Shown piece after piece: positions 1-7,742 of a DNA stretch of 64,000 nucleotides (its first letter is position 1; each line of letters opens with the position of its first letter). The stretch is from Streptomyces cyaneochromogenes (lineage in GTDB: Bacteria; Actinomycetota; Actinomycetes; Streptomycetales; Streptomycetaceae). The position numbers and the translations under genes are program-made. The DNA is taken from contig NZ_CP034539.1 in assembly GCF_003963535.1 (NCBI RefSeq), forward strand, positions 4,464,001-4,528,000. The letters run 5' to 3'. The notes below the pieces were generated by a model. It was not told where the DNA came from and did no database searches. It saw only the letters and a list, made by a program, of their open reading frames with translations.

Positions 1-165
1 TTGGCGCCCCTGCCAGTACAGCTCGACGGCGCTTCCGGTGACCCCGGAGACATGGGCGCAGGTGACGACGTACCCGGGCGCTGCCAGGAATCCGCTCCCC
101 GCCGTCCTCCCCCGCACCTGGACGAGGCAGTCCCGCGCGGATCTGATCAGCTGTGCCGATGACAT
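1..165 (-). CDS. Trypsin-like serine protease, N-terminal fragment (runs off the left edge)
   Basis: Reading from an ATG at 165 towards position 1 gives about 55 residues that begin MSSAQLIRSARDCLVQVRG and continue through GSGFLAAPGYVVTCAHV. The GSGF...YVVTCAHV block is the classic start of a trypsin/DegP-like domain, in which the His of the TCAHV motif is the first member of the His-Asp-Ser triad. No signal peptide precedes it, so a cytoplasmic protease is likely. The rest of the gene, including the Asp and Ser, lies outside the window. It follows the trypsin-co-occurring gene at 200-529 by 34 bases on the same strand, so the two are probably co-transcribed. Family known; role as an effector is inferred. 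Confidence 0.75.
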   Translation of the reverse strand, partial: MSSAQLIRSARDCLVQVRGRTAGSGFLAAPGYVVTCAHVSGVTGSAVELYWQGRQ

Positions 166-199
166 GGACCGGTCTCCGGCTCGAGTCGACAGCGCCTCA

Positions 200-529
200 T
201 CACTGCTGCGCCCCGCCCCCCGTCGGCCCGTTGCTCCACGTGAGGGTCACCTTGAGGGCAGCGGTGCCGCTCGTTCCGGCAAGGGCGGCGACCAGCCCTT
301 CTTTCCCCAGGGACAGTTCCACCCCGAACTCCACGCTCACCTCGTCGGGGGCCGCCTGCGCCACGGCGTCGCGGACGTTGGCGGCCACCGACCGCAACGT
401 CGTCTCGAACCCGCGCAGTGCCCGGGCTCCGCCGTCCAGGAGGCCGGAGTCCTGCGGCCCGCCGGGGGATTCGATCCGTGCCCAGATCTCCTGCCCGTCC
501 GGAAGGCGCACTTCCACTAATCGCTGCAT
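200..529 (-). CDS. Trypsin-co-occurring domain protein (CU044_2847 type)
   Basis: A 109-residue protein starting MQRLVEVRLPDGQEIWARIE. I chose the ATG at 529 because GGACGGGGGAT lies just upstream and because the family begins at this hydrophobic beta-strand; a longer reading to 649 adds only an arginine/proline-rich shadow. The pattern of strand-rich N-terminus, helix with ARALRGFETTLRSVAANVRDAV, and a C-terminal strand pair around SVEFGVELSLGKEGLVAAL fits the small trypsin-co-occurring (trypco) family, which is found next to trypsin-like proteases in predicted NTP-dependent conflict systems of filamentous actinobacteria. The adjacent protease fragment supports the call. The molecular role is not known; adaptor or death-like adaptor functions have been proposed for the group. 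Confidence 0.75.
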   Translation of the reverse strand: MQRLVEVRLPDGQEIWARIESPGGPQDSGLLDGGARALRGFETTLRSVAANVRDAVAQAAPDEVSVEFGVELSLGKEGLVAALAGTSGTAALKVTLTWSNGPTGGGAQQ

Positions 530-691
530 ATCCCCCGTCCAGCCCTGTTCCGGCGTTCCCGGCTTCCACGATAAAGGTGTCGCACGGCGGCCCGCAGGGC
601 ATTCGACGGGCACCGGCAACAACTGCCCGACCGTGCACCGAACCCTCACAACGGTCCGGCGGAACAGTTGAATTCAGGCTCCGACCAGTTC

Positions 692-706
692 CTGACTGTG
701 CGTCAG
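692..706. promoter_or_regulatory. Palindromic operator, site A1
   Basis: CTGACTGTGCGTCAG, an inverted repeat CTGAC-N5-GTCAG, 59 bases upstream of the acyl-CoA synthetase start. It is the first of seven matches in the left third of the window, all in front of acyl-CoA metabolism genes. TetR-type repressors usually bind sites of this size; the cognate regulator is not identified here. Confidence 0.7.
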
Positions 707-715
707 TTCTGTAAT

Positions 716-730
716 CTGACACTGCGTCAG
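716..730. promoter_or_regulatory. Palindromic operator, site A2
   Basis: CTGACACTGCGTCAG, second copy of the CTGAC-N5-GTCAG palindrome, centred 24 bases from site A1 and 34 bases before the ATG at 765. The two sites would lie on nearly the same face of the helix, as expected for cooperative repressor binding over the promoter. Confidence 0.72.
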
Positions 731-764
731 TTAATTGGCTGTCACACAGGAGCGGGGCGGACCG

Positions 765-2990
765 ATGCTTGGATCAACCCACGGCACCCTCACCACCGAC
801 TCCCGCCGGGCCCGGGTCATCGCATGCGGCGAGCAGCCCGGACCCGCCGTCCACGGCCGGCCGGCCGAGGTCGACGATCTCGACGTCAGCGGCCGTCCCC
901 TGTACTCCGACGTTCCCGATCTGGACCGCTTCTTCCGGCCGGAGTCGGTCGCCGTGATCGGCGCCTCGGACGCCGAGGGCCGGCCGAACACCGGTGTCAC
1001 CCGCCAGCTGATCGCCTGGTCCGAGCGGGTCGGCGCCCGGCTCCACCCGGTGCATCCGAGCCGTCCGTCCGTCTTCGGCATCCCCTGCCGCCCTTCCGTC
1101 GCCGCCCTGCCCGAGCAGGTCGATCTCGCCGTACTGCTGGTCGCCGACCCCCTTCCGGTGATCGAGGAACTGGCCGAGGCCAAGGTGAAGTTCGCGGTCG
1201 TCTTCGCCTCCGGGTTCGCCGAGACCGGCGAGGAGGGCGCCGCCGCCCAGAACCGGCTCACCGCCGCCGTCGCGCGGTCCGGGATGCGGCTGCTGGGCCC
1301 CAACACCAACCTCAACGCCTTCGAGCGGTTCCGTGACGACCTGGACGGCCCCGCTATCGCCCTGATCACCCAGTCGGGCCATCAGGGCCGCCCCGTCTTC
1401 GCCCTCCAGGAGCTCGGTATCCGCCTCTCCCACTGGGCGCCCACCGGCAACGAGGCCGACCTGGAGACCGCCGACTTCATCTCCTACTTCGCCGAGCAGC
1501 CCGAGGTCGGCGCCATCGCCTGCTACGTGGAGGGCCTCAAGGACGGCCGTTCCTTCCTGCTCGCCGCCGACCGCGCCGCCCGCCGCGCAGTACCGGTCGT
1601 CGCCGTCAAGGTGGGCCGCACCGAGACCGGCGCCCGCACGGCCGCCTCACACACGGGCAAGCTGACCGGCGCGGACACGGTGGTGGACGCGGCGATGCGG
1701 CAGTACGGGGTGATCCGGGTCGACGGCCTGGACGAACTCCAGGACACCGCGGCCCTGTTGGCCCGCGCTCGCCCGCCCCGCGCAGACGGCGTGGTCGTCT
1801 ATTCGATCTCGGGTGGCACGGGCGCGCACTTCGCGGATCTGGCGAGCGAGGCGGGCTTGAACCTGCCGGTGCTGTCGCAGGCCAGGCAGGCCGAGCTGCA
1901 CCAGTGGATACCCGAGTACCTGAGCGTGGCCAACCCCGTGGACAACGGCGGCCATCCGGTCGGTGACCACCGTGGCCGGAAGATCATCGACGCCATCCTC
2001 GACGACCCCGCGGTGGGCGTGCTGATCTGCCCGATCACCGGGCCCTTCCCGCCCCTGAGCGACAGGCTCGTCCAGGATCTGGTGGACGCCGCCGAGCGGA
2101 CGGACAAGCTGGTCTGCGTGGTGTGGGGGTCGCCGGTCGGCACCGAGCAGGCGTACCGCGAGGTCCTGCTCGGCTCCTCCCGCGTGGCCACCTTCCGCAC
2201 GGTGGCGAACTGCATCACGGCCGTGCGCGCCTACCTCGACCACCACCGCTTCGTCACCGGCTACCGCTCCCCCTTCGACCGCGCACCGCGCACCCCGTCG
2301 CCTTCCTTCCGCAAGGCGCAGCCACTGATGCGCCCGGGTCAGCAGCTGAGCGAGCACGCGGCGAAGCAGCTGCTGCGGGCGTACGGGATCCGCGTCCCGC
2401 GCGAGCAGTTGGTGACCAGCGCCGCGGCGGCCGTACGGGCCGCCGGACAGGTCGGCTACCCCGTGGTCATGAAGGCGTCCGGCGCGCGGATCGCCCACAA
2501 GACCGAGCTGGGGCTGGTCAAGATCGGGCTGACCTCCGCCAGTCAGGTGCGCGACGCCTACCGGGAGCTGACCGACATCGCCCGCTACGAGGACGTCTCC
2601 CTGGACGGCGTCCTGGTCTGCCAGATGGTCGAGCGAGGCGTCGAGATGGTCGTCGGCGCCACGCACGACGAGCTGTTCGGACCGACCGTGACGGTCGGGC
2701 TCGGCGGGGTGCTCGTGGAGGTGCTGGGCGACGCCGCCGTACGTGTGCCGCCCTTCGGCGAGGAGCAGGCGCGGGACATGCTCGCCGAACTGCGCGGGCG
2801 GGCCCTCCTCGACGGGGTCAGGGGGCGCCCCCCGGCGGATCTCGACGCGCTCGTCGAGGTCGTCCTGCGCGTGCAGCGCATGGCCCTGGAACTGGAGGTC
2901 GACCTCGCGGAGCTCGACATCAACCCGCTGGTGGTGCTGCCCAGGGGGCAGGGCGCGGTGGCGCTGGACGCGTTGGTGGTGTGTCGCTGA
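765..2990 (+). CDS. NDP-forming acyl-CoA synthetase (acetate--CoA ligase family)
   Basis: A 741-residue single-chain ADP-forming acyl-CoA synthetase, which makes or uses acyl-CoA with ATP/ADP. I start at the ATG at 765, 12 bases after AGGAG; a TTG at 735 is in frame but has no good ribosome site. The N-terminal CoA-binding Rossmann domain is seen around VAVIGASDAEGRPNTG, the ligase-CoA domains follow, and the phosphohistidine motif SHTGKLTGAD sits near residue 294. The last 200 residues are an ATP-grasp domain (VVMKASGARIAHKTELGLV). Two CTGAC-N5-GTCAG palindromes precede it and the downstream enoyl-CoA hydratase starts one base after its stop, so the two form an operon. Substrate unknown; acetate, propionate or a bulkier acid are possible. 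Confidence 0.9.
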   Translation: MLGSTHGTLTTDSRRARVIACGEQPGPAVHGRPAEVDDLDVSGRPLYSDVPDLDRFFRPESVAVIGASDAEGRPNTGVTRQLIAWSERVGARLHPVHPSRPSVFGIPCRPSVAALPEQVDLAVLLVADPLPVIEELAEAKVKFAVVFASGFAETGEEGAAAQNRLTAAVARSGMRLLGPNTNLNAFERFRDDLDGPAIALITQSGHQGRPVFALQELGIRLSHWAPTGNEADLETADFISYFAEQPEVGAIACYVEGLKDGRSFLLAADRAARRAVPVVAVKVGRTETGARTAASHTGKLTGADTVVDAAMRQYGVIRVDGLDELQDTAALLARARPPRADGVVVYSISGGTGAHFADLASEAGLNLPVLSQARQAELHQWIPEYLSVANPVDNGGHPVGDHRGRKIIDAILDDPAVGVLICPITGPFPPLSDRLVQDLVDAAERTDKLVCVVWGSPVGTEQAYREVLLGSSRVATFRTVANCITAVRAYLDHHRFVTGYRSPFDRAPRTPSPSFRKAQPLMRPGQQLSEHAAKQLLRAYGIRVPREQLVTSAAAAVRAAGQVGYPVVMKASGARIAHKTELGLVKIGLTSASQVRDAYRELTDIARYEDVSLDGVLVCQMVERGVEMVVGATHDELFGPTVTVGLGGVLVEVLGDAAVRVPPFGEEQARDMLAELRGRALLDGVRGRPPADLDALVEVVLRVQRMALELEVDLAELDINPLVVLPRGQGAVALDALVVCR

Positions 2991-2991
2991 G

Positions 2992-3837
2992 ATGCCGGCC
3001 GACAATGAAATGAGCATGCCCGATTCCCCCCGTGTGCCCGGAAATTCCGTCGATTCCTTGGTACAGCAGGCCACTGACAATCAGGTCTGCCGCATCACCC
3101 TCAACCGCCCTGATGCCCTCAACGCCATCACCCCTGACCAGCGAGAACGCGTGATCCACCTGCTCGCCGACGCCTCCGCGGACCCGGACGTACGGGCCGT
3201 CGTGCTGACCGGAACGGGCCGGGGCTTCTGCGCGGGCGCGGATCTGCGCGGGACCACGACCGGCACGGAACGTCTCGCCGGCGACGTCGCCCGCACGATC
3301 CGGCTCGGCGCCCAGCGGCTGATCGCGGCCGTCCTGGACTGCGAGAAGCCGGTGATCGCCGCGGTGAACGGCACGGCGGCCGGGCTCGGCGCGCATCTCG
3401 CGTTCGCCTGCGACCTCGTACTGGCCGCGGAATCGGCGAAGTTCATCGAGGTGTTCGTCCGCCGCGGCCTCGTCCCCGACGGCGGCGGCGCCTATCTCCT
3501 GCCCCGCCTCATCGGCCCCCAGCGGGCGAAGGAGCTGATGTTCTTCGGCGACGCGCTCACCGCCGCGGACGCCGAGCGGCTCGGCCTCGTCAACCGCGTG
3601 GTCCCGGACGGCGAGTTGGGCAAGACGGCCCGCGAGTGGGCCGAGCGCCTCGCCACCGGCCCGACCCGCGCCCTCGCCCTCACCAAACAACTCGTCAACA
3701 CCTCTCTCGACACCGACCGCACCACCGCCTTCGCGGCGGAGGCGACCGCGCAGGAGATCAACATGACGACGCAGGACGCGCGGGAAGGGGTGGCGAGCTT
3801 CGTGGAGCGCAGGAGCGCCGAGTACAAGGGGCGGTGA
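2992..3837 (+). CDS. Enoyl-CoA hydratase/isomerase family protein
   Basis: A 281-residue crotonase-fold protein. The ATG at 2992 follows the stop of the synthetase with one base between, which suggests translational coupling; ATGs at 3010 and 3016 are alternatives and none has a clear Shine-Dalgarno. The oxyanion-hole segment VVLTGTGRGFCAGADLRG and the second one around NGTAAGLGAHLAFACD are present. The position of the first catalytic Glu is not obvious, but EVFVRRGLVPDGGGAYLLPR matches the conserved central helix. It probably hydrates an enoyl-CoA made in the same pathway as the neighbouring ligase. Family assignment is firm; the exact reaction (hydratase, isomerase or hydrolase) is not resolved. 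Confidence 0.88.
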   Translation: MPADNEMSMPDSPRVPGNSVDSLVQQATDNQVCRITLNRPDALNAITPDQRERVIHLLADASADPDVRAVVLTGTGRGFCAGADLRGTTTGTERLAGDVARTIRLGAQRLIAAVLDCEKPVIAAVNGTAAGLGAHLAFACDLVLAAESAKFIEVFVRRGLVPDGGGAYLLPRLIGPQRAKELMFFGDALTAADAERLGLVNRVVPDGELGKTAREWAERLATGPTRALALTKQLVNTSLDTDRTTAFAAEATAQEINMTTQDAREGVASFVERRSAEYKGR

Positions 3838-3839
3838 GG

Positions 3840-3896
3840 GCGAACGCTGAAGCGGAAGGACGGGGGCGCGGGGAGCGCGAACGCTGAAGCGGAAGG
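3840..3896. repeat. Two 20-bp direct repeats downstream of the enoyl-CoA hydratase gene
   Basis: GCGAACGCTGAAGCGGAAGG occurs at 3840-3859 and again at 3877-3896, in the short gap before the convergent membrane-protein gene. No hairpin is obvious. Probably a local duplication. Confidence 0.6.
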
Positions 3897-3919
3897 GCGG
3901 GCGCGGTGAGCGCGGGAGC

Positions 3920-4900
3920 TCAGCCCCGCACGAGGATCCACACCTCACCCGCGTCCGGGTCACCGAACCGGGCGAAGAGCTCGGGCTCGCGCTCGCTTCC
4001 GCCGATCATCCAGTACGTGCCCTGCCCGCATCCGTCGTCGAGTCGTACGACCACGGCGTCGCGACCACCCTCTTCGCCGGGCGACCAACGGCCTGCCCCC
4101 TCGCACACGGCGTAGGGCGGGTCGGCGGACCAGTCGCCGGACTCGGTGGGCAGCCCGGTGAGTTCGGCCCTGCCGCCCGGGTCCAGTCGCAGCACCGCCC
4201 CCTCCGTGCCCCGCCAGACCCCTGCGAGTTGCCGGGCGGACAGCACAGGGGGCTCGTAGCCGAGGACCCCCGTGACCGTGCCCAGCATGCCGCCGACGAC
4301 GACCAGCAGGAACAGGGCGGTGCAGGCGGAGAGGGAGGGCGCCCATACACCCCAGAAACCCCGCGCCCGCCCGGTGATCCGCGTGAGCCTGCGGAAATAC
4401 GCGAGGCCCAGGACGGGCAGCACGCCGAGGGCCGCGAGGATCAGTGCCGTGCTGGTGAACGGCATGTCCCACAGCACGGCGGCGAGTCCCGCCCCCAACG
4501 CGCCGAGCGCCACGACGGACACCAGGTGCCAGGCCCACACGGGCCCGCGTACATGACGGGCGGCGAGGCGCGCGAGGTGGTCCGCCGGGACGATGTGGAC
4601 GACCGCGTGCGCGAGGGCGACGAACGGCAGCGCCAGCACCGCCATGCCGAGCAGGAAGACCGCGGCGATGACGACGTAAGGGCCAAATGGACCGGCGGCG
4701 TAGTCGTCGTAGCCCACGTAGGTCCCGATCCACCAGATCAGAGCGGCCGCCGGCAACTGGGCCGCGCACACCGCGGCCGCGGCGTTCACCTGGAAGAACG
4801 CCCTGATCGCAGCGCCCGGTATGCCACCCGGCCCGCCGCCCGGTCTGCCACCGGGCGGGTCGTCGCCCGCGCCGCCCTGCCCCATGTCGTCCCACCCCAT
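3920..4900 (-). CDS. Hypothetical multi-pass membrane protein
   Basis: A 326-residue protein that I do not recognise. The start MGWDDMGQGG at 4900 is preferred over an upstream in-frame ATG at 4939 because the extra residues look non-conserved. A glycine/proline-rich cytoplasmic N-terminus of about 30 residues is followed by five hydrophobic stretches (about residues 35-55, 72-98, 120-140, 148-165 and 190-212). A polar C-terminal domain of about 110 residues then contains a Cys-rich strand region (PYAVCEGAGRW, DGCGQGTYWMIG), likely outside the cell. It converges on the enoyl-CoA hydratase gene and is divergent from the flavin reductase gene, with one CTGAC-N5-GTCAG site in the shared 69-base promoter region. 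That site could therefore affect both. Confidence 0.7.
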   Translation of the reverse strand: MGWDDMGQGGAGDDPPGGRPGGGPGGIPGAAIRAFFQVNAAAAVCAAQLPAAALIWWIGTYVGYDDYAAGPFGPYVVIAAVFLLGMAVLALPFVALAHAVVHIVPADHLARLAARHVRGPVWAWHLVSVVALGALGAGLAAVLWDMPFTSTALILAALGVLPVLGLAYFRRLTRITGRARGFWGVWAPSLSACTALFLLVVVGGMLGTVTGVLGYEPPVLSARQLAGVWRGTEGAVLRLDPGGRAELTGLPTESGDWSADPPYAVCEGAGRWSPGEEGGRDAVVVRLDDGCGQGTYWMIGGSEREPELFARFGDPDAGEVWILVRG

Positions 4901-4949
4901 ACGCGGAGCGTACGCGCGCATGCCCCGCGCCTCGCACACCCCTTCCGAT

Positions 4950-4964
4950 CTGACACTCCGTCAG
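4950..4964. promoter_or_regulatory. Palindromic operator, site B
   Basis: CTGACACTCCGTCAG in the divergent gap between the membrane-protein gene and the flavin reductase gene, ending only 5 bases before the proposed reductase start. It matches the sites at 692, 716, 16791, 21191 and 21274. A repressor bound here would block transcription of the reductase. Confidence 0.72.
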
Positions 4965-4969
4965 CTTCA

Positions 4970-5611
4970 ATGGGTGGCGTGATGGGACACGCAGGGATGG
5001 CGGCCGCCGCCGTCCGCTACCTCAGGTCGGTCGAGGCAGCCCCCGAACGGGAGCCCGTGGAAGTGCTGCCGCGCCCTGATCTGCGGTGCGTCGGCGAGGA
5101 CGAGCGGGCGCCCGTCGGGCAGGCCGAGTTCCGGCGTGTGCTGGGGAACTTCGCGACGGGCGTCGCCGTTGTCACGGCACCGGCCCCCGCCGGTGCCCCC
5201 CACACCCCGGCCGGCTTCGCCTGCCAGTCCTTCTCCGCCCTCTCCCTCGACCCGCCCCTGGTCGCCTTCATGGTCGGCCGTACGTCGACGACCTGGCCGC
5301 GCATCGCGCGCGCGGGCGTCTTCTGCGTGAACGTCCTGAGTGCCGGCCAGGGCGAGCTGTGCCGTGGCTTCGCGGTGAGCGGCGCGGACAAGTTCGCGGG
5401 GGTGGCGTACGACGCGGCTCCCGCGTCCGGCTCCCCCCGCCTCGCGGGCACGCTCGCGTGGATCGACTGCACGATCCACGCGGTGCACACCGGGGGCGAC
5501 CATCTGATCGTGGTGGGCCGGGTGGACGCCCTGGGCGCGAGCGACGGGGACGAGGCACCGTTGCTGTTCCACAAGGGGCGGTTCCTCCAAGACGTCCCCG
5601 GGAGGGCTTGA
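4970..5611 (+). CDS. Flavin reductase family protein (FMN-binding split-barrel)
   Basis: About 213 residues. The core FRRVLGNFATGVAVVTA...GFACQSFSALSLDPPLVAFMV and the later GVFCVNVLSAGQGELCRGFA are diagnostic of HpaC-like flavin reductases, which use NAD(P)H to supply FMNH2 or FADH2 to a partner monooxygenase. ATG 4970 is chosen as the first start after the operator; ATG 4982 (preceded by GGGTGG) is an equally possible start. The shared operator links it with the acyl-CoA genes of this region, so a flavin-dependent oxygenase of the same pathway is likely encoded elsewhere. No partner oxygenase is seen in the window. Confidence 0.87.
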   Translation: MGGVMGHAGMAAAAVRYLRSVEAAPEREPVEVLPRPDLRCVGEDERAPVGQAEFRRVLGNFATGVAVVTAPAPAGAPHTPAGFACQSFSALSLDPPLVAFMVGRTSTTWPRIARAGVFCVNVLSAGQGELCRGFAVSGADKFAGVAYDAAPASGSPRLAGTLAWIDCTIHAVHTGGDHLIVVGRVDALGASDGDEAPLLFHKGRFLQDVPGRA

Positions 5612-5626
5612 CCGGGGCCACAGGAG

Positions 5627-6061
5627 TCAGGAGCGGCCACGGGCCTGCCGACGCCGTTCCTCCGCGTCTTCCTCGGCGCGCACCTGCCGACCGGCTCGAA
5701 GCAGCCCCACGGCGACGGAGACGGACAGCACCACGACCCCGATCCACACCCATGCGGGATCCGAGCCGTGGGCGATCCACGCGAGCAGCACCAGCACCAC
5801 CGCGGCCTGCGCGGTGCACTTGAGGGCGGACAGCGCACGGCTGGCGGGAGGGTACGTGGAGAACACCAGGAGGGCGCACGGGTAGGTCAGAGCGGTCACC
5901 ACGCATATGGCCTGCCAAGGCCAGTCACCGCTGTCGTACACCGTGTCCATCCGCAGCGCCACGGCGACCAGGTCCGCGGTCAGCAGCGCCCAGAACGCGA
6001 AGGCGCGCCACCTGATCGAGGAATCGGTCTCCCGGCCGGACTCGTCCCAGACCCTCGGCAT
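5627..6061 (-). CDS. Hypothetical small membrane protein
   Basis: A 144-residue protein starting MPRVWDESGRETDSS, with GGTGAGGTGG well placed before the ATG at 6061. Four hydrophobic segments are visible (about residues 20-38, 50-68, 83-98 and 104-122). They are followed by a charged cytoplasmic tail rich in Glu and Arg (RAEEDAEERRRQARG). No known family is recognised. It is convergent with the flavin reductase gene, 15 bases away. Confidence 0.7.
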   Translation of the reverse strand: MPRVWDESGRETDSSIRWRAFAFWALLTADLVAVALRMDTVYDSGDWPWQAICVVTALTYPCALLVFSTYPPASRALSALKCTAQAAVVLVLLAWIAHGSDPAWVWIGVVVLSVSVAVGLLRAGRQVRAEEDAEERRRQARGRS

Positions 6062-6202
6062 GCGACCACCTCACCCCACCCGCCGACAGAACCAATGCGT
6101 CGGCACCCGGCCGAACTCCCGTCCCGCACATGCTCGAACCGCCCTCACGGGAGGGGTCCCGGCACGGCCCCGTCACCAGGCGCACTGATACGCTCCCGGG
6201 CC

Positions 6203-6229
6203 ATGACGTACTTCTTCCCCCTCCGCTAG
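6203..6229 (+). CDS. Putative leader peptide MTYFFPLR
   Basis: An 8-residue ORF ending in -PLR-stop. It starts 9 bases after a possible -10 hexamer, so it may be translated from a leaderless transcript. Short leader peptides, some ending in related Arg/Leu/Pro motifs, precede antibiotic-inducible ribosome-protection or rRNA-methyltransferase genes, and the gene downstream here is a predicted RNA methyltransferase. The ORF is too short to be supported by coding statistics, so chance occurrence is possible. Confidence 0.35.
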   Translation: MTYFFPLR

Positions 6230-6272
6230 CCGCTCCGTCGGCAGGACGCGGATCAACCCGGCGCCGATGATG

Positions 6273-6295
6273 CGGGACGGTCGTCCACCGTCCCG
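6273..6295 (+). other. Hairpin between the two leader ORFs
   Basis: CGGGACGG (6273-6280) pairs with CCGTCCCG (6288-6295) across a 7-base loop. It lies between the 8-codon ORF and the ribosome site of the 19-codon ORF, where an attenuator stem would be expected. No U-run follows, so a translational rather than a transcriptional effect is more likely if it acts at all. Confidence 0.45.
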
Positions 6296-6322
6296 GGCTG
6301 CGACGTGGGAGAAGACAGGATC

Positions 6323-6382
6323 ATGCGCACACGGCGCGTGTTCGTTCAGCACCCCCGTCCCGGCACGCCGACCGTCTCGTGA
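6323..6382 (+). CDS. Putative 19-residue coupling peptide
   Basis: ATG at 6323 follows GGGAGAAGACAGGATC, a usable ribosome site. The 19 codons read MRTRRVFVQHPRPGTPTVS and stop at TGA 6380-6382, overlapping the GTG start of the methyltransferase as GTGA. The methyltransferase GTG itself has no ribosome site, so translation of this small ORF may deliver ribosomes to it. Peptide function is unlikely. Confidence 0.45.
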   Translation: MRTRRVFVQHPRPGTPTVS

Positions 6383-7533
6383 CGGCGGCGCGCCTGGTGG
6401 CGCGGTGCGTACGCGGGCTGGAGCCCGCACTCGGCACGGAAATACTGCGGACAGGGTCCGCGACCGTCGACTGGATCGGCCACCGCGAGGTGGGCTTCCG
6501 GACGGGGAACAGAATCGGGACCGGAACCGGGACCGGGACCGGCGACGACGGCCGTGACAGCCGCGGCGACGCCGTACGGCTACGGACCGCCGACGACGTC
6601 TTCCTCCTGGCCCGCCGCCAAGCCGACGTCGGTCCGCACAAGGGCGACCTGGTCGCCCTGGCCGAACTGGCCCGTGCCGTCGACCTGGAGGGCCTGGCAC
6701 GGGAACGGCGGGCACACGGCGGTCCGGCGGCCGGGTTCGGCGGGATCGAGATCTCGGCGTCCTTCCTGGGGCGGCGAACGTACAACCGCTACGACATCGA
6801 GGACGCCGTCGGCCAGGTGCTCGCCGCGCGCGCCGGTGTGCCGTACCACGCGCGCCGGCACGGCGAGCCCGCGCCGCCCGGCCACAGTGGGTGGCGGCTG
6901 ACCATGGACGGCACCCACGCCACCCTGCTGCTGCGGCTGGGGCGGCGCCCGGCACACCGGCGCGCCTACAAGAACACGACCGTTCCGGGCACGCTGCACC
7001 CGCCGGTCGCCGCCGCCATGGCCCAGGCCGCCGAACTGCGTCCGGGCCAGCGGGTGCTGGATCCGTGCTGTGGCGCGGGGACGCTGCTCATAGAGGCCCA
7101 CCACATGGTGCCGGGCACCACACTGCTCGGGTTCGATCTCGATCCGGCCGCGCGCCGGGCGGCGCGGCGGAACGCCGGGCCGCTCCCGGTCGCCGTCGAG
7201 CACGGCGACGCCGGCTCCCTCCCTGTCGCCGACCGCAGCATCGACCGCGTCCTGTGCAACCCGCCCTGGGGAGAACAGGTCGACGCGGGCGGACGTCTCG
7301 CCGGGCACCCGGAGCGCTGGTGGCGCGAACTCGCCCGTGTCCTCACCGACGAGGGGCGCGCGATCGTACTGCTGCCCGAGGCAAGCGGCCTGGGCCACGC
7401 CCTGACGCTCGGCCTGACCCCCGTCCACGTACAGCAACTGAGCCTGTTCGGCAGCCGCCCGCTGCTGGTCCGTCTCGAACGCCAACGCGACCGGCGGCGT
7501 TCTCGAGCCCGGCAGAAAGCGGAGGTGGGTTAG
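6379..7533 (+). CDS. THUMP-type RNA methyltransferase (TrmN/Trm11/RlmL-like)
   Basis: A 384-residue SAM-dependent methyltransferase. The N-terminal half (LVARCVRGLEPALGTEIL, then a Gly/Thr-rich repeat near residues 46-54 and a THUMP-like region) leads to the catalytic Rossmann domain. SAM motif I is LDPCCGAGTLLIEA near residue 235 and the target-base motif is NPPWGEQ near residue 294, which is typical of N2-guanine methyltransferases acting on tRNA or 23S rRNA. GTG 6379 overlaps the stop of a 19-codon upstream ORF, so expression is probably translationally coupled and may be regulated through the leader. The Gly-Thr run comes from a GGGACC repeat in the DNA. Substrate RNA is not determinable from sequence. 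Confidence 0.85.
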   Translation: MTAARLVARCVRGLEPALGTEILRTGSATVDWIGHREVGFRTGNRIGTGTGTGTGDDGRDSRGDAVRLRTADDVFLLARRQADVGPHKGDLVALAELARAVDLEGLARERRAHGGPAAGFGGIEISASFLGRRTYNRYDIEDAVGQVLAARAGVPYHARRHGEPAPPGHSGWRLTMDGTHATLLLRLGRRPAHRRAYKNTTVPGTLHPPVAAAMAQAAELRPGQRVLDPCCGAGTLLIEAHHMVPGTTLLGFDLDPAARRAARRNAGPLPVAVEHGDAGSLPVADRSIDRVLCNPPWGEQVDAGGRLAGHPERWWRELARVLTDEGRAIVLLPEASGLGHALTLGLTPVHVQQLSLFGSRPLLVRLERQRDRRRSRARQKAEVG

Positions 7534-7742
7534 CGCGTCCTTTTCGGGTCACCTCGCAGCCGGATGAGGACGGCTGCTAGGGATGGCGTTCGTGCGTCGG
7601 CGAGCGTTCGTCCCTGATGCCTGTGCGGCGTTCACCGGTTGTCGCGCACTGGGCCGTCCGGCAACCGGGCCCCGCCCCAGGGCCGTTCGGCCCGTGAGAG
7701 CCTTTCGTTGATCGTGATCGGTGTCGAGCCCGGAGAACGCGC

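Larger units (their letters stand above)
6062..6378 (+). promoter_or_regulatory. Leader region of the RNA methyltransferase gene
   Basis: This 317-base gap is not empty. It holds an 8-codon ORF at 6203-6229 immediately after a possible -10 (TACGCT at 6189-6194), a hairpin CGGGACGG/CCGTCCCG at 6273-6295 (8-bp stem, 7-base loop), and a 19-codon ORF at 6323-6382 whose stop overlaps the methyltransferase start. The arrangement resembles translation-sensing leaders, but function is inferred only from layout. Confidence 0.45.
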
